Origin: Acidobacteria bacterium 28-1
GTDB lineage: Bacteria; Acidobacteriota; Blastocatellia; Pyrinomonadales; Pyrinomonadaceae
NCBI GenBank assembly: GCA_002050365.1
Contig: MWYZ01000017.1
Coordinates: 1-54,403, forward strand
Reading direction: 5' to 3'
Length of the DNA stretch: 54,403 nt
Below are positions 27,229 to 36,797 of the stretch, in pieces. Under the pieces are notes generated by a model. That model saw nothing but the letters and a program-made list of their open reading frames with translations, did not search any database and was not told the DNA's origin. Made by a program: the position numbers and the translations under genes. Position 1 is the stretch's first letter; each line of letters opens with the position of its first letter.

Positions 27229-28314
27229 TTAGAAAGTACCGGTCGCGCCGAGCGGTACATCGCCGGCATCGCCCCACTTTTGTCCGGTTATACCGCCATC
27301 CGTACTTCTCAAAACATAGAAAGTTTGGTTGCTTGGTCGCCAAACAGCAATGTCATGTTTGCCGTCGCCGTCGTAATCGCCGCGCACCGGACGATCATTA
27401 TTGGAAAAACCAGGATCGCCGATACCGAATGCCGTCGCCGTTGCCGCGTTGGTTGCCGGATTATTAATATACCAAGTAGCCGGGCTGGTAGTTTGACGAA
27501 CCGCGACAAGATCTGCTTTGCCGTCGCCGGTGTAATCGGCAGGCGACAAGGAAATATCAGTATCAAAGTTACCCCAATTTCGGGTTATTACACCAGCACC
27601 GGTTACCGCGTCGCCGATATGGTAGGTAATCGTCTTGGCATCATCGAAAGTTAAGAAAACAAGTTCGTCTCTGCCGTCTCCAGTAAAGTCAGCGCCATAG
27701 AACCGAATAAAACCTCTGACACCGGTTCTCGTTCCGAAGGGAATCGCCCGCATCATATTTGTGCTGCTGCTCATTATATACCAAACAAAATTGTTATTGA
27801 CGATACGCACGACGGTGTAATCTAACTTGCCGTCGCCGTCGTAGTCGCCCGAAACATTTGGATTATCGGCTGCGGCTGAAGTTCCCCATTGTACTGCCCG
27901 GTCGAGCATAACACCGCCGGGTCCGTTCAGGAATGGAGCGACGTAAAAAATTCCCGGTGTACCCTGACGATAAGCAACCAACTCGTTTTTATTGTCGCCG
28001 ATGAAATCTCCCGGAATAATGTTATCACCGAGATTACCGTAATTGAAGATACGGATAAAAGCCGCGTTCGGAGCCGGATTTGCCGGATTGCCGGCAACTT
28101 TCCAGGTAATTGGTTGACCGGTCGCAGCAGGAAACGTCAATGTTGTCCAATCGGTTCGACCGTTGCCGGTAAAGTCAAACAGCGTGCCTCGGGTAGTTTG
28201 AGCGTTGATTGTAGATGTATCTGCGCCCCACCAAAGCATTGTCGTCGCTAATCCTAACACGGCGAAGATAGTGAACAATGAACGCAGATTTTTTTTATTT
28301 TTTTTTAAGAACAT
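27229..28314 (-). CDS. Secreted VCBS/FG-GAP repeat protein (paralogue B)
   Basis: From ATG 28314, behind GGAGGG, the protein has 361 residues. The N-terminus MFLKKNKKNLRSLFTIFAVL and signal peptide are almost the same as in paralogue A. The mature part again consists of Asp-loop repeats (DYDGDGKLDYTVVR, DFTGDGRDELVFLT, DYTGDGKADLVAVRQ, DYDGDGKHDIAVWRPSNQTF). A longer upstream frame covers the untranslated leader and is rejected. The divergence between repeats and the conserved leader argue for an old tandem duplication. Confidence 0.85.
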   Translation of the reverse strand: MFLKKNKKNLRSLFTIFAVLGLATTMLWWGADTSTINAQTTRGTLFDFTGNGRTDWTTLTFPAATGQPITWKVAGNPANPAPNAAFIRIFNYGNLGDNIIPGDFIGDNKNELVAYRQGTPGIFYVAPFLNGPGGVMLDRAVQWGTSAAADNPNVSGDYDGDGKLDYTVVRIVNNNFVWYIMSSSTNMMRAIPFGTRTGVRGFIRFYGADFTGDGRDELVFLTFDDAKTITYHIGDAVTGAGVITRNWGNFDTDISLSPADYTGDGKADLVAVRQTTSPATWYINNPATNAATATAFGIGDPGFSNNDRPVRGDYDGDGKHDIAVWRPSNQTFYVLRSTDGGITGQKWGDAGDVPLGATGTF

Positions 28315-28441
28315 TTTTTTCCCTCCAAAGGTTACAAAAATAAGACGTAGAACCTCAGTTAAGCAATTTAGATTACTTTTAGATTTAATAAGATTTGCTG
28401 TTTGACTAAAGAGAAATTTGCTGAATGTCGAATCCTCAATA

Positions 28442-28470
28442 CAAATACCTTTTTTCGACGATGATGTCAA
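28442..28470 (-). promoter_or_regulatory. Promoter of VCBS paralogue B
   Basis: TTGACA (28470-28465), 17-base spacer, TATTTG (28447-28442). The block from here to the ATG resembles that of paralogue A, including the AAGCAATTTAGATT element on the plus strand. Confidence 0.6.
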
Positions 28471-28620
28471 TACAACACGAGCACACTTGTGAGAAAAACC
28501 TATCAGAAAAATTTTAGTTTAAATTAATAACAGCAAATTGATTATCTTGTTGAGATGAAAATTAAGAAATAAGGCTAATGCAGGTTGTCAGTAAAACGTA
28601 TTCTTGTCTAAACTCGAAAT

Positions 28621-29982
28621 ATGAAGTTACCACTGGTTGCCATTATTGGTCGCCCGAATGTGGGGAAATCCACTTTATTTAATCGTTTGACGGGAAGCCG
28701 CAAATCAATTGTCGGCGATGAGCCGGGAATAACACGCGATCGAATTTTTGGCGAAGTCGAATGGAAAGCAAAAATTTTTCGCCTCGTAGATACAGGCGGA
28801 ATCGTGCCGGATGACGACGCAATTATTCCCGCCAATATTTTCAAACAAGCCTCAAATGCGATTTCCGAAGCGCAGGCAATAATTTGGGTGGTAGATTCGC
28901 GCGCCGGTGTTATTCCGCTTGATGAAGAAATCGGCGTTCTGCTGAGAAACGTCGGCAAGCCGATTTTCATTGCCGCCAACAAAGCCGAATCGAAAAAGGT
29001 TGAAGAAGAAGCCGCCGAGTTTTATCAATTTGGGTTTGAACTCATTCCCGTTTCCGCCGAACACGGCAGCGGAATCGGTGACCTGCTCGACGAAGTATTC
29101 GAGGTTTTAAGTTTTACGGAAGAAGCGGAAGAGAAAGAGCAGACGCAGATAAAACTTGCAATTATCGGTCGCCCGAATGTCGGAAAATCGTCTTTGCTGA
29201 ATAAGATTTTAGGAGAGGAAAGAGTTATCGTCTCGCCGATTGCCGGAACGACGCGCGACGCGATTGATACGGAATTGACCGTTGACGGACAAAAGTTTTT
29301 GCTGATTGACACAGCAGGAATTCGTCGCAAAGGCAAAACGACGGAGATGGCGGAAAAACTCTCCGTGATTATGGCGCGAAAGGCTCTGGAACGCGCCGAC
29401 GTTGCAATTTTAATTATTGATGCGACGGAAGGTTTTGCTAATCTGGACGCGAATATCGCCGGTTACGCGCTTGATTCCGGCTGCAGTTTGATTATCGCCG
29501 TCAACAAATGGGATGCAGTCGAGGAAAAGGAAACGAATACGGCAATCGAGTTTGAACACGAACTGCGCTACAAGATGAAATTTCTCGATTGGTCGCCGAT
29601 AATTACAATGTCGGCTCTGACCGGTCAGCGCGTCAATAAAATCCTGCCGATTGTCGTCAAAGCGAACGAAGCCAGAAACCGCCGCATTCCGACCGCGAAA
29701 CTCAACAGTTTTTTCGAGCAAATGGTAATGCAGCCGAAAGTCGGGGGCGGCACTGCGCCCGGCAAAGGCGGCAATGTTCGTCTTCACGTTCAATATATTA
29801 CGCAAGCCGGACTTCGCCCGCCGATGTTCGTCATCTTTACTTCCGGCGGAACCGGCGGCAAAGCCGGACTGCATTTTTCTTATCTACGGTACATCGAAAA
29901 TCGTCTGCGCGAAGAATTTGATTTTTTTGCTACACCGGTTAGACTTAAGGAAAAACACAAAACTAGAAAAAAGAAAGTTTAA
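28621..29982 (+). CDS. der: Ribosome assembly GTPase Der (EngA)
   Basis: The 453-residue protein has the double GTPase layout unique to Der: G1 motifs IGRPNVGKSTLFNRL (about 9) and IGRPNVGKSSLLNKI (about 182), with DTGG/DTAG, NKAE/NKWD motifs and a C-terminal KH-like domain (about 350-450). It acts in 50S subunit maturation in the cytoplasm. It heads a run of same-strand genes up to secF. Confidence 0.98.
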   Translation: MKLPLVAIIGRPNVGKSTLFNRLTGSRKSIVGDEPGITRDRIFGEVEWKAKIFRLVDTGGIVPDDDAIIPANIFKQASNAISEAQAIIWVVDSRAGVIPLDEEIGVLLRNVGKPIFIAANKAESKKVEEEAAEFYQFGFELIPVSAEHGSGIGDLLDEVFEVLSFTEEAEEKEQTQIKLAIIGRPNVGKSSLLNKILGEERVIVSPIAGTTRDAIDTELTVDGQKFLLIDTAGIRRKGKTTEMAEKLSVIMARKALERADVAILIIDATEGFANLDANIAGYALDSGCSLIIAVNKWDAVEEKETNTAIEFEHELRYKMKFLDWSPIITMSALTGQRVNKILPIVVKANEARNRRIPTAKLNSFFEQMVMQPKVGGGTAPGKGGNVRLHVQYITQAGLRPPMFVIFTSGGTGGKAGLHFSYLRYIENRLREEFDFFATPVRLKEKHKTRKKKV

Positions 29983-29994
29983 TCGCAATGTTTT

Positions 29995-31473
29995 ATGGAA
30001 ATTTTCCTGTTGCTTATTAGATTGTTTCTTGTCGCAATTTTTGCACTCGCCGGAATCGGTAAACTGCTCGACCTCGACGGTTCGGAGAACGCAATCAAAG
30101 ATTTCGGCGTGCCTGATATATTAGCGAAGCCATTTTCAGTTCTCTTGCCGTTTGCCGAAATTCTCGTCGCAATTTTGCTTTTATTCGTTCAAACTTCTTG
30201 GCTCGGAGCAATCGGCGGATTTTTGCTATTGTTGACCTTCATCGGCGGAATGCTCTTTCAGATGGCGAAGGGCAACGCACCTAATTGTCATTGTTTTGGG
30301 CAACTTCACAGCGAACCGGTCAGCGCAAAAAGTTTGATTCGCAATGGGATTTTTGCGATACTGGCGTTTTTTCTTATCCTGAGCGGAAAAGATAATCAAG
30401 GTTTGAGTGTCTTCGATTCGTCAAACAATTCAGATGGAAATTTTATGTCGTTTATTTTAGGTCTTGCAACCGTCGGATTGCTGGCGGCGGTCGTCTTCTA
30501 TCTCAAAAAAATCTCCGAGCAACAAACGCAGATTATGCGCCGAATGGAGATTTTGGAATTAACTACGCTCGACGGCGGACGGGAAATTGAGCGCGAAAAT
30601 TTAACATATCCGAATAACGGTCTGCCAATCGGTGCGCCCGCGCCGGATTTTGTTTTGCCTGATATAAACGGCAGAGACATTTCGCTTGAAAATCTTTTGA
30701 TGCAAGCAGAGCCGATTTTGTTTTTCTTCATTAGCCCGACTTGTAATCCGTGCGCAGCTTTGCTTCCCGAAATCGAACGGTGGCAGGCGGAACTCAGAGG
30801 AAAATTAAATTTCGTATTCGTCAGCAGCGGCAAAATTAAAGAAAATTTGGATAAATTGGCGGGCGACCAGTTTAAACAAATTCTCTTGCAGAAAGATAGA
30901 GAAATCGCTTTACTTTTCGGCGCGGAATGGACACCGACAGCAGTTTTGGTCAATACTAACGGCACGGTTGCGAGTCGCACAGCGGTCGGCGACCGAGCGA
31001 TTCGTGAAATGTTGGAAATGGTGAAAACGCAAATTGATGACCCGGACGTTTTGCTGATTGCCAACGGCGGAGAAACAAACAGTCTCGGAAAATTTTTGCC
31101 GGAATTTTCGCAAATCGATGTTTTTGACCGAAATATAACTTCCGAAGATTTACGCGGTAAAAAAACGCTCGTTACTTTTTGGAGTTTATCGTGCGGATAC
31201 TGCACACAAATGTTCGAAGATTTGCGCGATTGGGATAAGGCGAAAGGCGTTGATGAACCGAATCTGCTTCTTCTCTCGGAAGGCGAAGCCGAACCGCACC
31301 GGAATTTGGATTTACGGTCGCCAATTATTCTCGACAAAGACCGCAAAATATCGAATGAACTCGGAATGAGCGGAACGCCATCGGCGGTTTTGATAAATGA
31401 AAACGGAAAAATAGTATCGGAAACGGCAATCGGCGCGGACAACATTTGGACTTTAATCGGAAAGAGGAAGTAA
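29995..31473 (+). CDS. MauE/DoxX-like membrane domain fused to two redoxin domains
   Basis: The 492-residue protein has an N-terminal four-helix MauE-like domain (1-135, with APNCHCFGQLHSEPVSAKSL near residue 98), one more membrane helix (about 150-170), then two thioredoxin/TlpA-type domains. The first starts GAPAPDFVLPDINGRD and has CNPC in SPTCNPCAALLP (about 250); the second has CGYC in WSLSCGYCTQMF (about 400). The layout suggests a membrane-bound disulfide relay, perhaps for c-type cytochrome or periplasmic protein folding, with MauE passing electrons to the outer redoxins. The active sites face the periplasm if topology is standard. Partner enzymes are not apparent. Confidence 0.82.
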   Translation: MEIFLLLIRLFLVAIFALAGIGKLLDLDGSENAIKDFGVPDILAKPFSVLLPFAEILVAILLLFVQTSWLGAIGGFLLLLTFIGGMLFQMAKGNAPNCHCFGQLHSEPVSAKSLIRNGIFAILAFFLILSGKDNQGLSVFDSSNNSDGNFMSFILGLATVGLLAAVVFYLKKISEQQTQIMRRMEILELTTLDGGREIERENLTYPNNGLPIGAPAPDFVLPDINGRDISLENLLMQAEPILFFFISPTCNPCAALLPEIERWQAELRGKLNFVFVSSGKIKENLDKLAGDQFKQILLQKDREIALLFGAEWTPTAVLVNTNGTVASRTAVGDRAIREMLEMVKTQIDDPDVLLIANGGETNSLGKFLPEFSQIDVFDRNITSEDLRGKKTLVTFWSLSCGYCTQMFEDLRDWDKAKGVDEPNLLLLSEGEAEPHRNLDLRSPIILDKDRKISNELGMSGTPSAVLINENGKIVSETAIGADNIWTLIGKRK

Positions 31474-31478
31474 ATTTT

Positions 31479-31688
31479 ATGGCAACGGCAACAATTGAAG
31501 AAGGGAAATTAAAGGATTTAATTAAGACTGCTTTAATCGAAGTTCTAGACGCGCGGCGCGACCTAATGCAGGAAATTGTCGAAGAGGTAATAGAAGATTT
31601 TGCATTCTCCCGGGCAATTGAGCAAGGAATGACGAGCGACAAAGTTTCACGCGGCGAGGTTTTTGCCATTTTGGAAGGCAAAAAATGA
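31479..31688 (+). CDS. Antitoxin of a RelE/ParE-type module
   Basis: ATG 31479 follows GAGGAAG and gives a 69-residue acidic helical protein (IKTALIEVLDARRDLMQEIV, EEVIEDFAFSRAIEQGMTSD) that ends EVFAILEGKK. Size, acidic character and the ATGA overlap with the next gene fit an antitoxin. It lies six bases after the redoxin fusion gene. Confidence 0.7.
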   Translation: MATATIEEGKLKDLIKTALIEVLDARRDLMQEIVEEVIEDFAFSRAIEQGMTSDKVSRGEVFAILEGKK

Positions 31689-31951
31689 AAGTCGAATTTC
31701 GTAAAAGTTTCACCAAAGACCTCAAAAGCATTACAGACAAATCGCTTTTGAAAAGAGTGAAAGAAACAATTGAAACAGTTGAGCAATCGAAAACTTTGAA
31801 TGATTTGCCGAACCGCAAAAAGTTAAAAAGTGAAGACAAATACTTTCGGCTGAAAATCGGCGATTATCGGCTTGGATTCGCTCTTGAAAATGACACGGTA
31901 ATTTTCGTCAGATTTTTACATAGAAAAGAAATTTATAAGTTTTTTCCTTAA
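31685..31951 (+). CDS. RelE/ParE-family toxin
   Basis: The 88-residue basic protein (VEFRKSFTKDLKSITDKSLL, KYFRLKIGDYRLGFALEND, FVRFLHRKEIYKFFP) matches the RelE/ParE fold. The RLKIGDYRLGF strand and the HRKEIYKFF end are typical of RelE-type mRNA interferases. The start overlaps the antitoxin stop by four bases, and the stop overlaps the tgt start by one base. The pair is therefore translated within the der-tgt-sec gene run. Confidence 0.82.
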   Translation: MKVEFRKSFTKDLKSITDKSLLKRVKETIETVEQSKTLNDLPNRKKLKSEDKYFRLKIGDYRLGFALENDTVIFVRFLHRKEIYKFFP

Positions 31952-33168
31952 TGAATAAACCAATCGAATGGAAAATTACCGCGCAGGACGGCGAAGCGCG
32001 GACAGGAATTCTGCGGACGAGGCGTTCAGAAATTGAAACGCCTGTTTTTATGCCCGTCGGAACGCAAGGCACCGTGAAGGGCGTGCGTTTTGAATGGCTC
32101 GAAGAAGAAATGGATGCGCAGATTATTCTCGGAAATACTTATCATTTATTTCTTCGTCCGGGCGTTGAGATAATTCGCTCACTCGGCGGTTTGCATAAAT
32201 TTTCAACTTGGAATCGGTCGCTGCTCACCGATTCGGGCGGCTTTCAGGTTTTTTCTTTGACCGATTTGCGAAAACTGACGGAAGAAGGCGTGGAATTTCG
32301 CTCGCATATTAACGGCGATAAAAAATTTCTCTCGCCGGGAATCTCGATGGAAATTCAAGCGGCACTCGGTTCGGAAATCGTAATGGTGTTTGACGAGTGC
32401 GCGCCGGGGAAAGCGGGAATTGACCAAACCCGAAAAAGTTTGGAGATGACGGCGCGTTGGGCAGAGCGTTCAAAAAATCGTTTCAACGAATTACAGGAGA
32501 CTGGAATGGATTCAGGCTTTATGTCAGAATCATCGGCGGTTGCGGGCGGCGCGAATAAATTAAGCGGAAGGCAAGCGTTATTTGGAATCGTTCAAGGCGC
32601 GGGACATATCGAATTAAGACGCGAGAGTTTGGAGAAGACGGTTGAAATTGGTTTTGACGGTTATGCGATTGGCGGTTTGAGCGTCGGCGAAGAGAAATCT
32701 GTAATGTATGAAGTTTTGGAATTTCTCGCGCCAAAGATGCCGCAAAATGCGCCGAGATATTTGATGGGCGTAGGAACGCCGGAGGATTTGGTCGAAGCGG
32801 TTACGCGCGGCGTGGATATGTTCGACTGCGTGTTGCCGACGCGTAACGGGCGCACGGGAAGCGCGTTCACGTCTGTCGGAAAAATAAACATTCGCAACGC
32901 AAAATTCGCCGCCGACAGCGAACCGCTCGATGTAAATTGTTCGTGTTCGGTGTGTCGAAGATTTTCAAAAGCGTATATTCGGCATTTATATCAGGCGAAG
33001 GAAATGCTCGCCGCGATTTTGATTTCGCATCATAACTTGGCATTCTTCCTTGACACGATGAAAAAGGTTAGGCAATCTATCAAACTTGGTAACTTCGGCG
33101 AATTTCGACGAGATTTTCTCAACAAAATTAGTGAAGGCGAATCTGAGGATAAATCAACAGACGTTTGA
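31951..33168 (+). CDS. tgt: Queuine tRNA-ribosyltransferase
   Basis: The 405-residue enzyme exchanges guanine 34 of certain tRNAs for preQ1. Motifs seen: LLTDSGGFQVFSL (active-site Asp in DSGG), MGVGTPEDLVEAV, FDCVLPTRNGRTG (nucleophile Asp) and the zinc site CSCSVCRRFSKAYIRHL with a later HH. A small extra stretch (about 185-205, GMDSGFMSESSAVAGGANKL) lengthens a loop. It precedes yajC-secD-secF, a classic neighbourhood. Confidence 0.97.
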   Translation: MNKPIEWKITAQDGEARTGILRTRRSEIETPVFMPVGTQGTVKGVRFEWLEEEMDAQIILGNTYHLFLRPGVEIIRSLGGLHKFSTWNRSLLTDSGGFQVFSLTDLRKLTEEGVEFRSHINGDKKFLSPGISMEIQAALGSEIVMVFDECAPGKAGIDQTRKSLEMTARWAERSKNRFNELQETGMDSGFMSESSAVAGGANKLSGRQALFGIVQGAGHIELRRESLEKTVEIGFDGYAIGGLSVGEEKSVMYEVLEFLAPKMPQNAPRYLMGVGTPEDLVEAVTRGVDMFDCVLPTRNGRTGSAFTSVGKINIRNAKFAADSEPLDVNCSCSVCRRFSKAYIRHLYQAKEMLAAILISHHNLAFFLDTMKKVRQSIKLGNFGEFRRDFLNKISEGESEDKSTDV

Positions 33169-33219
33169 TAAACCGTTTGTAAATGTATATTATTGTCTTT
33201 TTCCTTTCTGCATCAAAAA

Positions 33220-33525
33220 ATGAATTTTTTATTACTATATTTTCAAGGCGAAGGCGGCGGCAGTATTATTTATACTTTTTTGCCGTTTATTGCCATCTTC
33301 GGCATCTTTTATTTTCTTGTAATTATGCCGCAACGCCGTCAGGCGAAAGAACTGCAAGAAATGATTGCCGAGTTAAAAATCAACGATGAAGTTGTAACCA
33401 ACGGCGGCGTTATCGGCAAAATCAAAGAATTAAGAGAAACGAGTTATATAATTCAAAGTGCCGACAAATCATTTATTGAAATTGCGCGGAGCGCGGTTGT
33501 CGGGAAACGTGCAGAGAATAAATAA
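33220..33525 (+). CDS. yajC: Sec translocase accessory protein YajC
   Basis: From ATG 33220 the product has 101 residues: one membrane helix (FLPFIAIFGIFYFLVIMPQ), then the family signature RRQAKELQEMIAELKINDEV and VVTNGGVIGKI. It associates with SecDF at the inner membrane. A TTG start at 33193 is possible but gives an atypical tail. Confidence 0.94.
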   Translation: MNFLLLYFQGEGGGSIIYTFLPFIAIFGIFYFLVIMPQRRQAKELQEMIAELKINDEVVTNGGVIGKIKELRETSYIIQSADKSFIEIARSAVVGKRAENK

Positions 33526-33560
33526 TTGAAAGACAGAAAATCTAACTTCTGATAAGAACA

Positions 33561-35246
33561 ATGAAAAACAGCAGTTTGTTAATTAGAACAGCGATTATCT
33601 TGGTGATTACGCTGATTGGAATTTATTTGGTTTTCGGTCCGCGCGGCTCGGTGTCGGCGGATAATTTTTCTTGGGAAGGCATCAAGAATAATTTGGCGAA
33701 AAACATCAATCTCGGATTGGATTTGAAAGGCGGCTCGCATCTCGTGATGCGCGTTAAAACGGAAGACTATTTAAAAAAAATCACCGAAAATAACGAGAGC
33801 GCCGCGCTGAAAGCCGCGCAGGACGCTCAACTGCCGGTGAGCGATGCGAATTACACTGCCGAAAATAACAATTATCAAGTTACGCTCAATCTCACAGACG
33901 CTTCAAAAGCGCAGGAAGTTATTGATGCCGTCAAGAAGAAGGTTGATTTTACCAATTGGACGGAAAACACCAGTGGAAACACGATAACTTGGTCTTTGCC
34001 CGTGCAGACGCAAACGAAACTAAAGGAACAGGCAACCGACCAAGCGTTAAAAATTATCGATAGCCGCATTAATGCTTTCGGTGTGAAAGAGCCGACTTTG
34101 CAAAGACAGGGAAGACCGGATTCGGGTCAGATTCTTCTGCAGATGCCGGGCGTTGAAAATCCCGAGCGCGTCAAAGCGCTGGTTGGCGAAACTTCGCGGC
34201 TTGAGCTAATGAAAGTCATCAGTCCGCCAAATCCTTCGCCGATACAGACTTATCCGACCAAGGAAGCGGCTTTGCAGACAATTGGTGGTAAGGATACTGA
34301 CACAAAAAAAGTTTTACTTTATGCTGAGCGCGACGAAGAACCGGTAGCTGCCCAAAATACGCCCGACCAAAAAGCGCAGCGATTTGTCGTTGTCGAGTCT
34401 CCGGCAGTGGTTGACGGAAGCGAATTGCGCGATGCGTCCGCCGTTCAAGGCAGAGGAGGTGGCAGCGATTATCAAATCTCATTTTCATTCAAACCTTCGG
34501 GAGCACAAAAATTTGGCGATTGGACGGGAAAAAATATCGGCAGTTATATGGCGGTTGTTTTGAATAATCAGGTTAAATCGGCTCCCTATATCAAAGGGCA
34601 AATTTTCGACCAGGGACAAATTGACGGCAGATTTACTAAAAATACCGCCGACGATTTAGCGCTAACCTTAAAATCCGGCGCTCTTCCGGCGGAAATTGAA
34701 TATCAGGAAGAACGCACCGTCGGACCTAGTTTGGGAGCGGATTCAATTCGCGCCGGCGTTGCCGCGTCAATCGGCGGTTTGGCGTTCGTCATTTTGTTTA
34801 TGCTCTTTTACTATCGCGGTTCAGGCGTGAACGCCGTTATCGCGTTAATGCTGAATATGCTTTTGACGATCGCGGCGCTCATCGTATTCGGCTCGACCTT
34901 AACGCTTCCCGGAATTGCCGGTTTGATTTTAGGAATCGGTATGGCAGTTGACTCGAACGTGTTGATTTTTGAACGTATTCGTGAAGAATTACGTTTGGGC
35001 TTTTCAGTTCCGGAATCAATTAGTATCGGGTTTGACCGCGCTTTCGTAACGATTATTGACACGCATATCACAACGATTATCTCTTCGGTAATTCTTTATT
35101 TATACGGCTCAGGTCCAATTAAAGGCTTTGCCGTAACTTTAATTCTCGGCTTGTTAATAAACTTATTTACGGCGGTTTTTGTTTCGCGCACTATCTTCAA
35201 TTGGCTTCTGAGCAGGAATCCAAATATGGAGAAACTCAGTATTTAA
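33561..35246 (+). CDS. secD: Protein translocase subunit SecD
   Basis: The 561-residue protein has an N-terminal helix, a large periplasmic P1 region (about 40-380, with NINLGLDLKGGSHLVMRV and the later FSFKPSGAQKFGDWTG), then five membrane helices carrying the RND-type motifs (GLILGIGMAVDSNVLIFERI). It drives late steps of protein export using the proton gradient with SecF, encoded 15 bases downstream. Confidence 0.97.
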   Translation: MKNSSLLIRTAIILVITLIGIYLVFGPRGSVSADNFSWEGIKNNLAKNINLGLDLKGGSHLVMRVKTEDYLKKITENNESAALKAAQDAQLPVSDANYTAENNNYQVTLNLTDASKAQEVIDAVKKKVDFTNWTENTSGNTITWSLPVQTQTKLKEQATDQALKIIDSRINAFGVKEPTLQRQGRPDSGQILLQMPGVENPERVKALVGETSRLELMKVISPPNPSPIQTYPTKEAALQTIGGKDTDTKKVLLYAERDEEPVAAQNTPDQKAQRFVVVESPAVVDGSELRDASAVQGRGGGSDYQISFSFKPSGAQKFGDWTGKNIGSYMAVVLNNQVKSAPYIKGQIFDQGQIDGRFTKNTADDLALTLKSGALPAEIEYQEERTVGPSLGADSIRAGVAASIGGLAFVILFMLFYYRGSGVNAVIALMLNMLLTIAALIVFGSTLTLPGIAGLILGIGMAVDSNVLIFERIREELRLGFSVPESISIGFDRAFVTIIDTHITTIISSVILYLYGSGPIKGFAVTLILGLLINLFTAVFVSRTIFNWLLSRNPNMEKLSI

Positions 35247-35261
35247 TTTTCAGATAAAAAG

Positions 35262-36377
35262 ATGTTTAATTTTTTCCAGAATATCCATATCGATTGGCTT
35301 GGAAAACGGCGAGTTTTCATCGCATTTTCCATATTTATAATGTTAGCGGGTTTAGCTTCGGCGCTTGGTCGTCAATTTACGCCCGGCGGCAGCGATGCTT
35401 TTAATCTCGGCGTAGACTTTAAAGGCGGAACGGTAGTAACCGCTAAATTTAAAGGAAATAAGCCGTCAGATGACGAAATTCGCGGAGCATTAAATAAGGT
35501 TGGTGTTGCAGACTCGGTTATACAGGCTTCAACCGACAAGCCGGACGAAGTTTTGATAAAGATTCCGTTAATTGAAAATACCGAAGCGGCACAACCATCC
35601 GCCGCCCAGCCGACAAACGAACAAAATGCGGAAAATCCATTGGCTGCGCAAGTTCAAGCCGGACGCACGACGGTTAAAAATGCGCTTGACACTTTTGGAA
35701 AGGAAGCCGAGGGTGAAAATTCGCTTGACTCAGTCACTAATGCCGCATACAAAATTATCGGCACTGATTCGGTCGGTGCAGTTGCCGGCTCGCAATTAAG
35801 AAACCAAGCCGTTTCCGCAACGCTTTTGGGTTTAGTCGGTATTCTGTTTTTTATCGCGTTTCGCTATGATTGGACTTATGCGGCAGGCGCAGTTATCGCA
35901 GTTTTCCACGATGTCATAATGGTGTTATCCTTCTTTTCGATATTTCAGTGGGAAATAAATTTAACGGTTATTGCCGCCATTTTAACCATCGTTGGCTTCT
36001 CCGTTAATGATTCGATTGTAATTTTTGACCGAGTCCGCGAGAATTTAGCTTTTAACCGCACGGATTCGCTTTTCAAAATTACTAACGATTCGATTAATCA
36101 GACACTTTCGCGGACGGTTATCACAGCCGGGTTAGTGCTTTTATCCGTCTTAGCCTTGGTTATATTCGGCGGTGAAGTCCTAAGAAGTTTTTCCCTAGCA
36201 TTGCTCGTCGGTATAACCTTAGGAACTTATTCTACTATTGCGATTGCCAGCCCGATTGCGATTTGGTGGCAGGATAAACTTGGCGCGGCAAAAACGAAAC
36301 TGATAGAAGTGCAAAAAACCGAGAGACTTGCTTCGGCTTCCAGACGTTCGGTTTCAAGGCGACCAATCGCGCGATAA
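35262..36377 (+). CDS. secF: Protein translocase subunit SecF
   Basis: The 371-residue protein has the SecF start (IDWLGKRRVFIAFSIFIMLA), VDFKGGTVVTAKF, six membrane helices and the conserved VGFSVNDSIVIFDRVREN. A Gln/Ala-rich insertion at about 105-130 (AAQPSAAQPTNEQNAENPLA) is unusual in length. It ends with a basic Arg/Ser tail. Confidence 0.97.
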   Translation: MFNFFQNIHIDWLGKRRVFIAFSIFIMLAGLASALGRQFTPGGSDAFNLGVDFKGGTVVTAKFKGNKPSDDEIRGALNKVGVADSVIQASTDKPDEVLIKIPLIENTEAAQPSAAQPTNEQNAENPLAAQVQAGRTTVKNALDTFGKEAEGENSLDSVTNAAYKIIGTDSVGAVAGSQLRNQAVSATLLGLVGILFFIAFRYDWTYAAGAVIAVFHDVIMVLSFFSIFQWEINLTVIAAILTIVGFSVNDSIVIFDRVRENLAFNRTDSLFKITNDSINQTLSRTVITAGLVLLSVLALVIFGGEVLRSFSLALLVGITLGTYSTIAIASPIAIWWQDKLGAAKTKLIEVQKTERLASASRRSVSRRPIAR

Positions 36378-36483
36378 TTGTTGATATAAAAATACAAAGC
36401 TGTTACTAAACTTAAATTAAGTAACGTAGATGCGAAGTTAAACAATCAATTTTTAAGAATTTGCAAAAAAATTAAATTTTTTC

Positions 36484-36512
36484 TTGACTTTCTCGAATTA
36501 AGGTTTTAGACT
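36484..36512 (+). promoter_or_regulatory. Putative promoter of the tonB-exb operon
   Basis: TTGACT, a 17-base spacer and TAGACT match a housekeeping promoter, about 285 bases before tonB. The 420-base gap 36378-36797 shows no coding potential I trust; a long leader would carry any further regulation. Confidence 0.4.
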
Positions 36513-36797
36513 TCAAATCGTTGCTGGTCAATTAAATATTTTGTATCTGCTTTTTTTCCGTTTCGTTAAATTGCGTTGGGGAATTTGTAGAACTTTTGTG
36601 TATAAGCTCGCAACAGTCCGATACTTTCCACACTCGATGAGAAGGAGTTCAAAACGTAAAAAGCTATACAACAAGTCTAATCGTCAAAATAATTTTGACG
36701 ATTATAGGTTGAGGTTTAATCTAAACCATCTATGCAATTATAAAGTTTCGTAGCCCTTGACCCAAATGGCACCGGAAGAATAGGGAGGAAAAATAAA

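Noticed and set aside
28315..28470. 52-residue N-terminal extension of VCBS paralogue B
   Set aside because: It begins at the promoter -35 box; the ATG behind GGAGGG starts a signal peptide shared with paralogue A.
30498..31445. 315-codon frame antisense to the redoxin fusion gene
   Set aside because: Shadow frame with Ser/Arg bias and no start signal or family resemblance.
36541..36753. 70-codon frame upstream of tonB
   Set aside because: Lys/Arg/Asn-rich translation of AT-rich leader, with no ribosome site.
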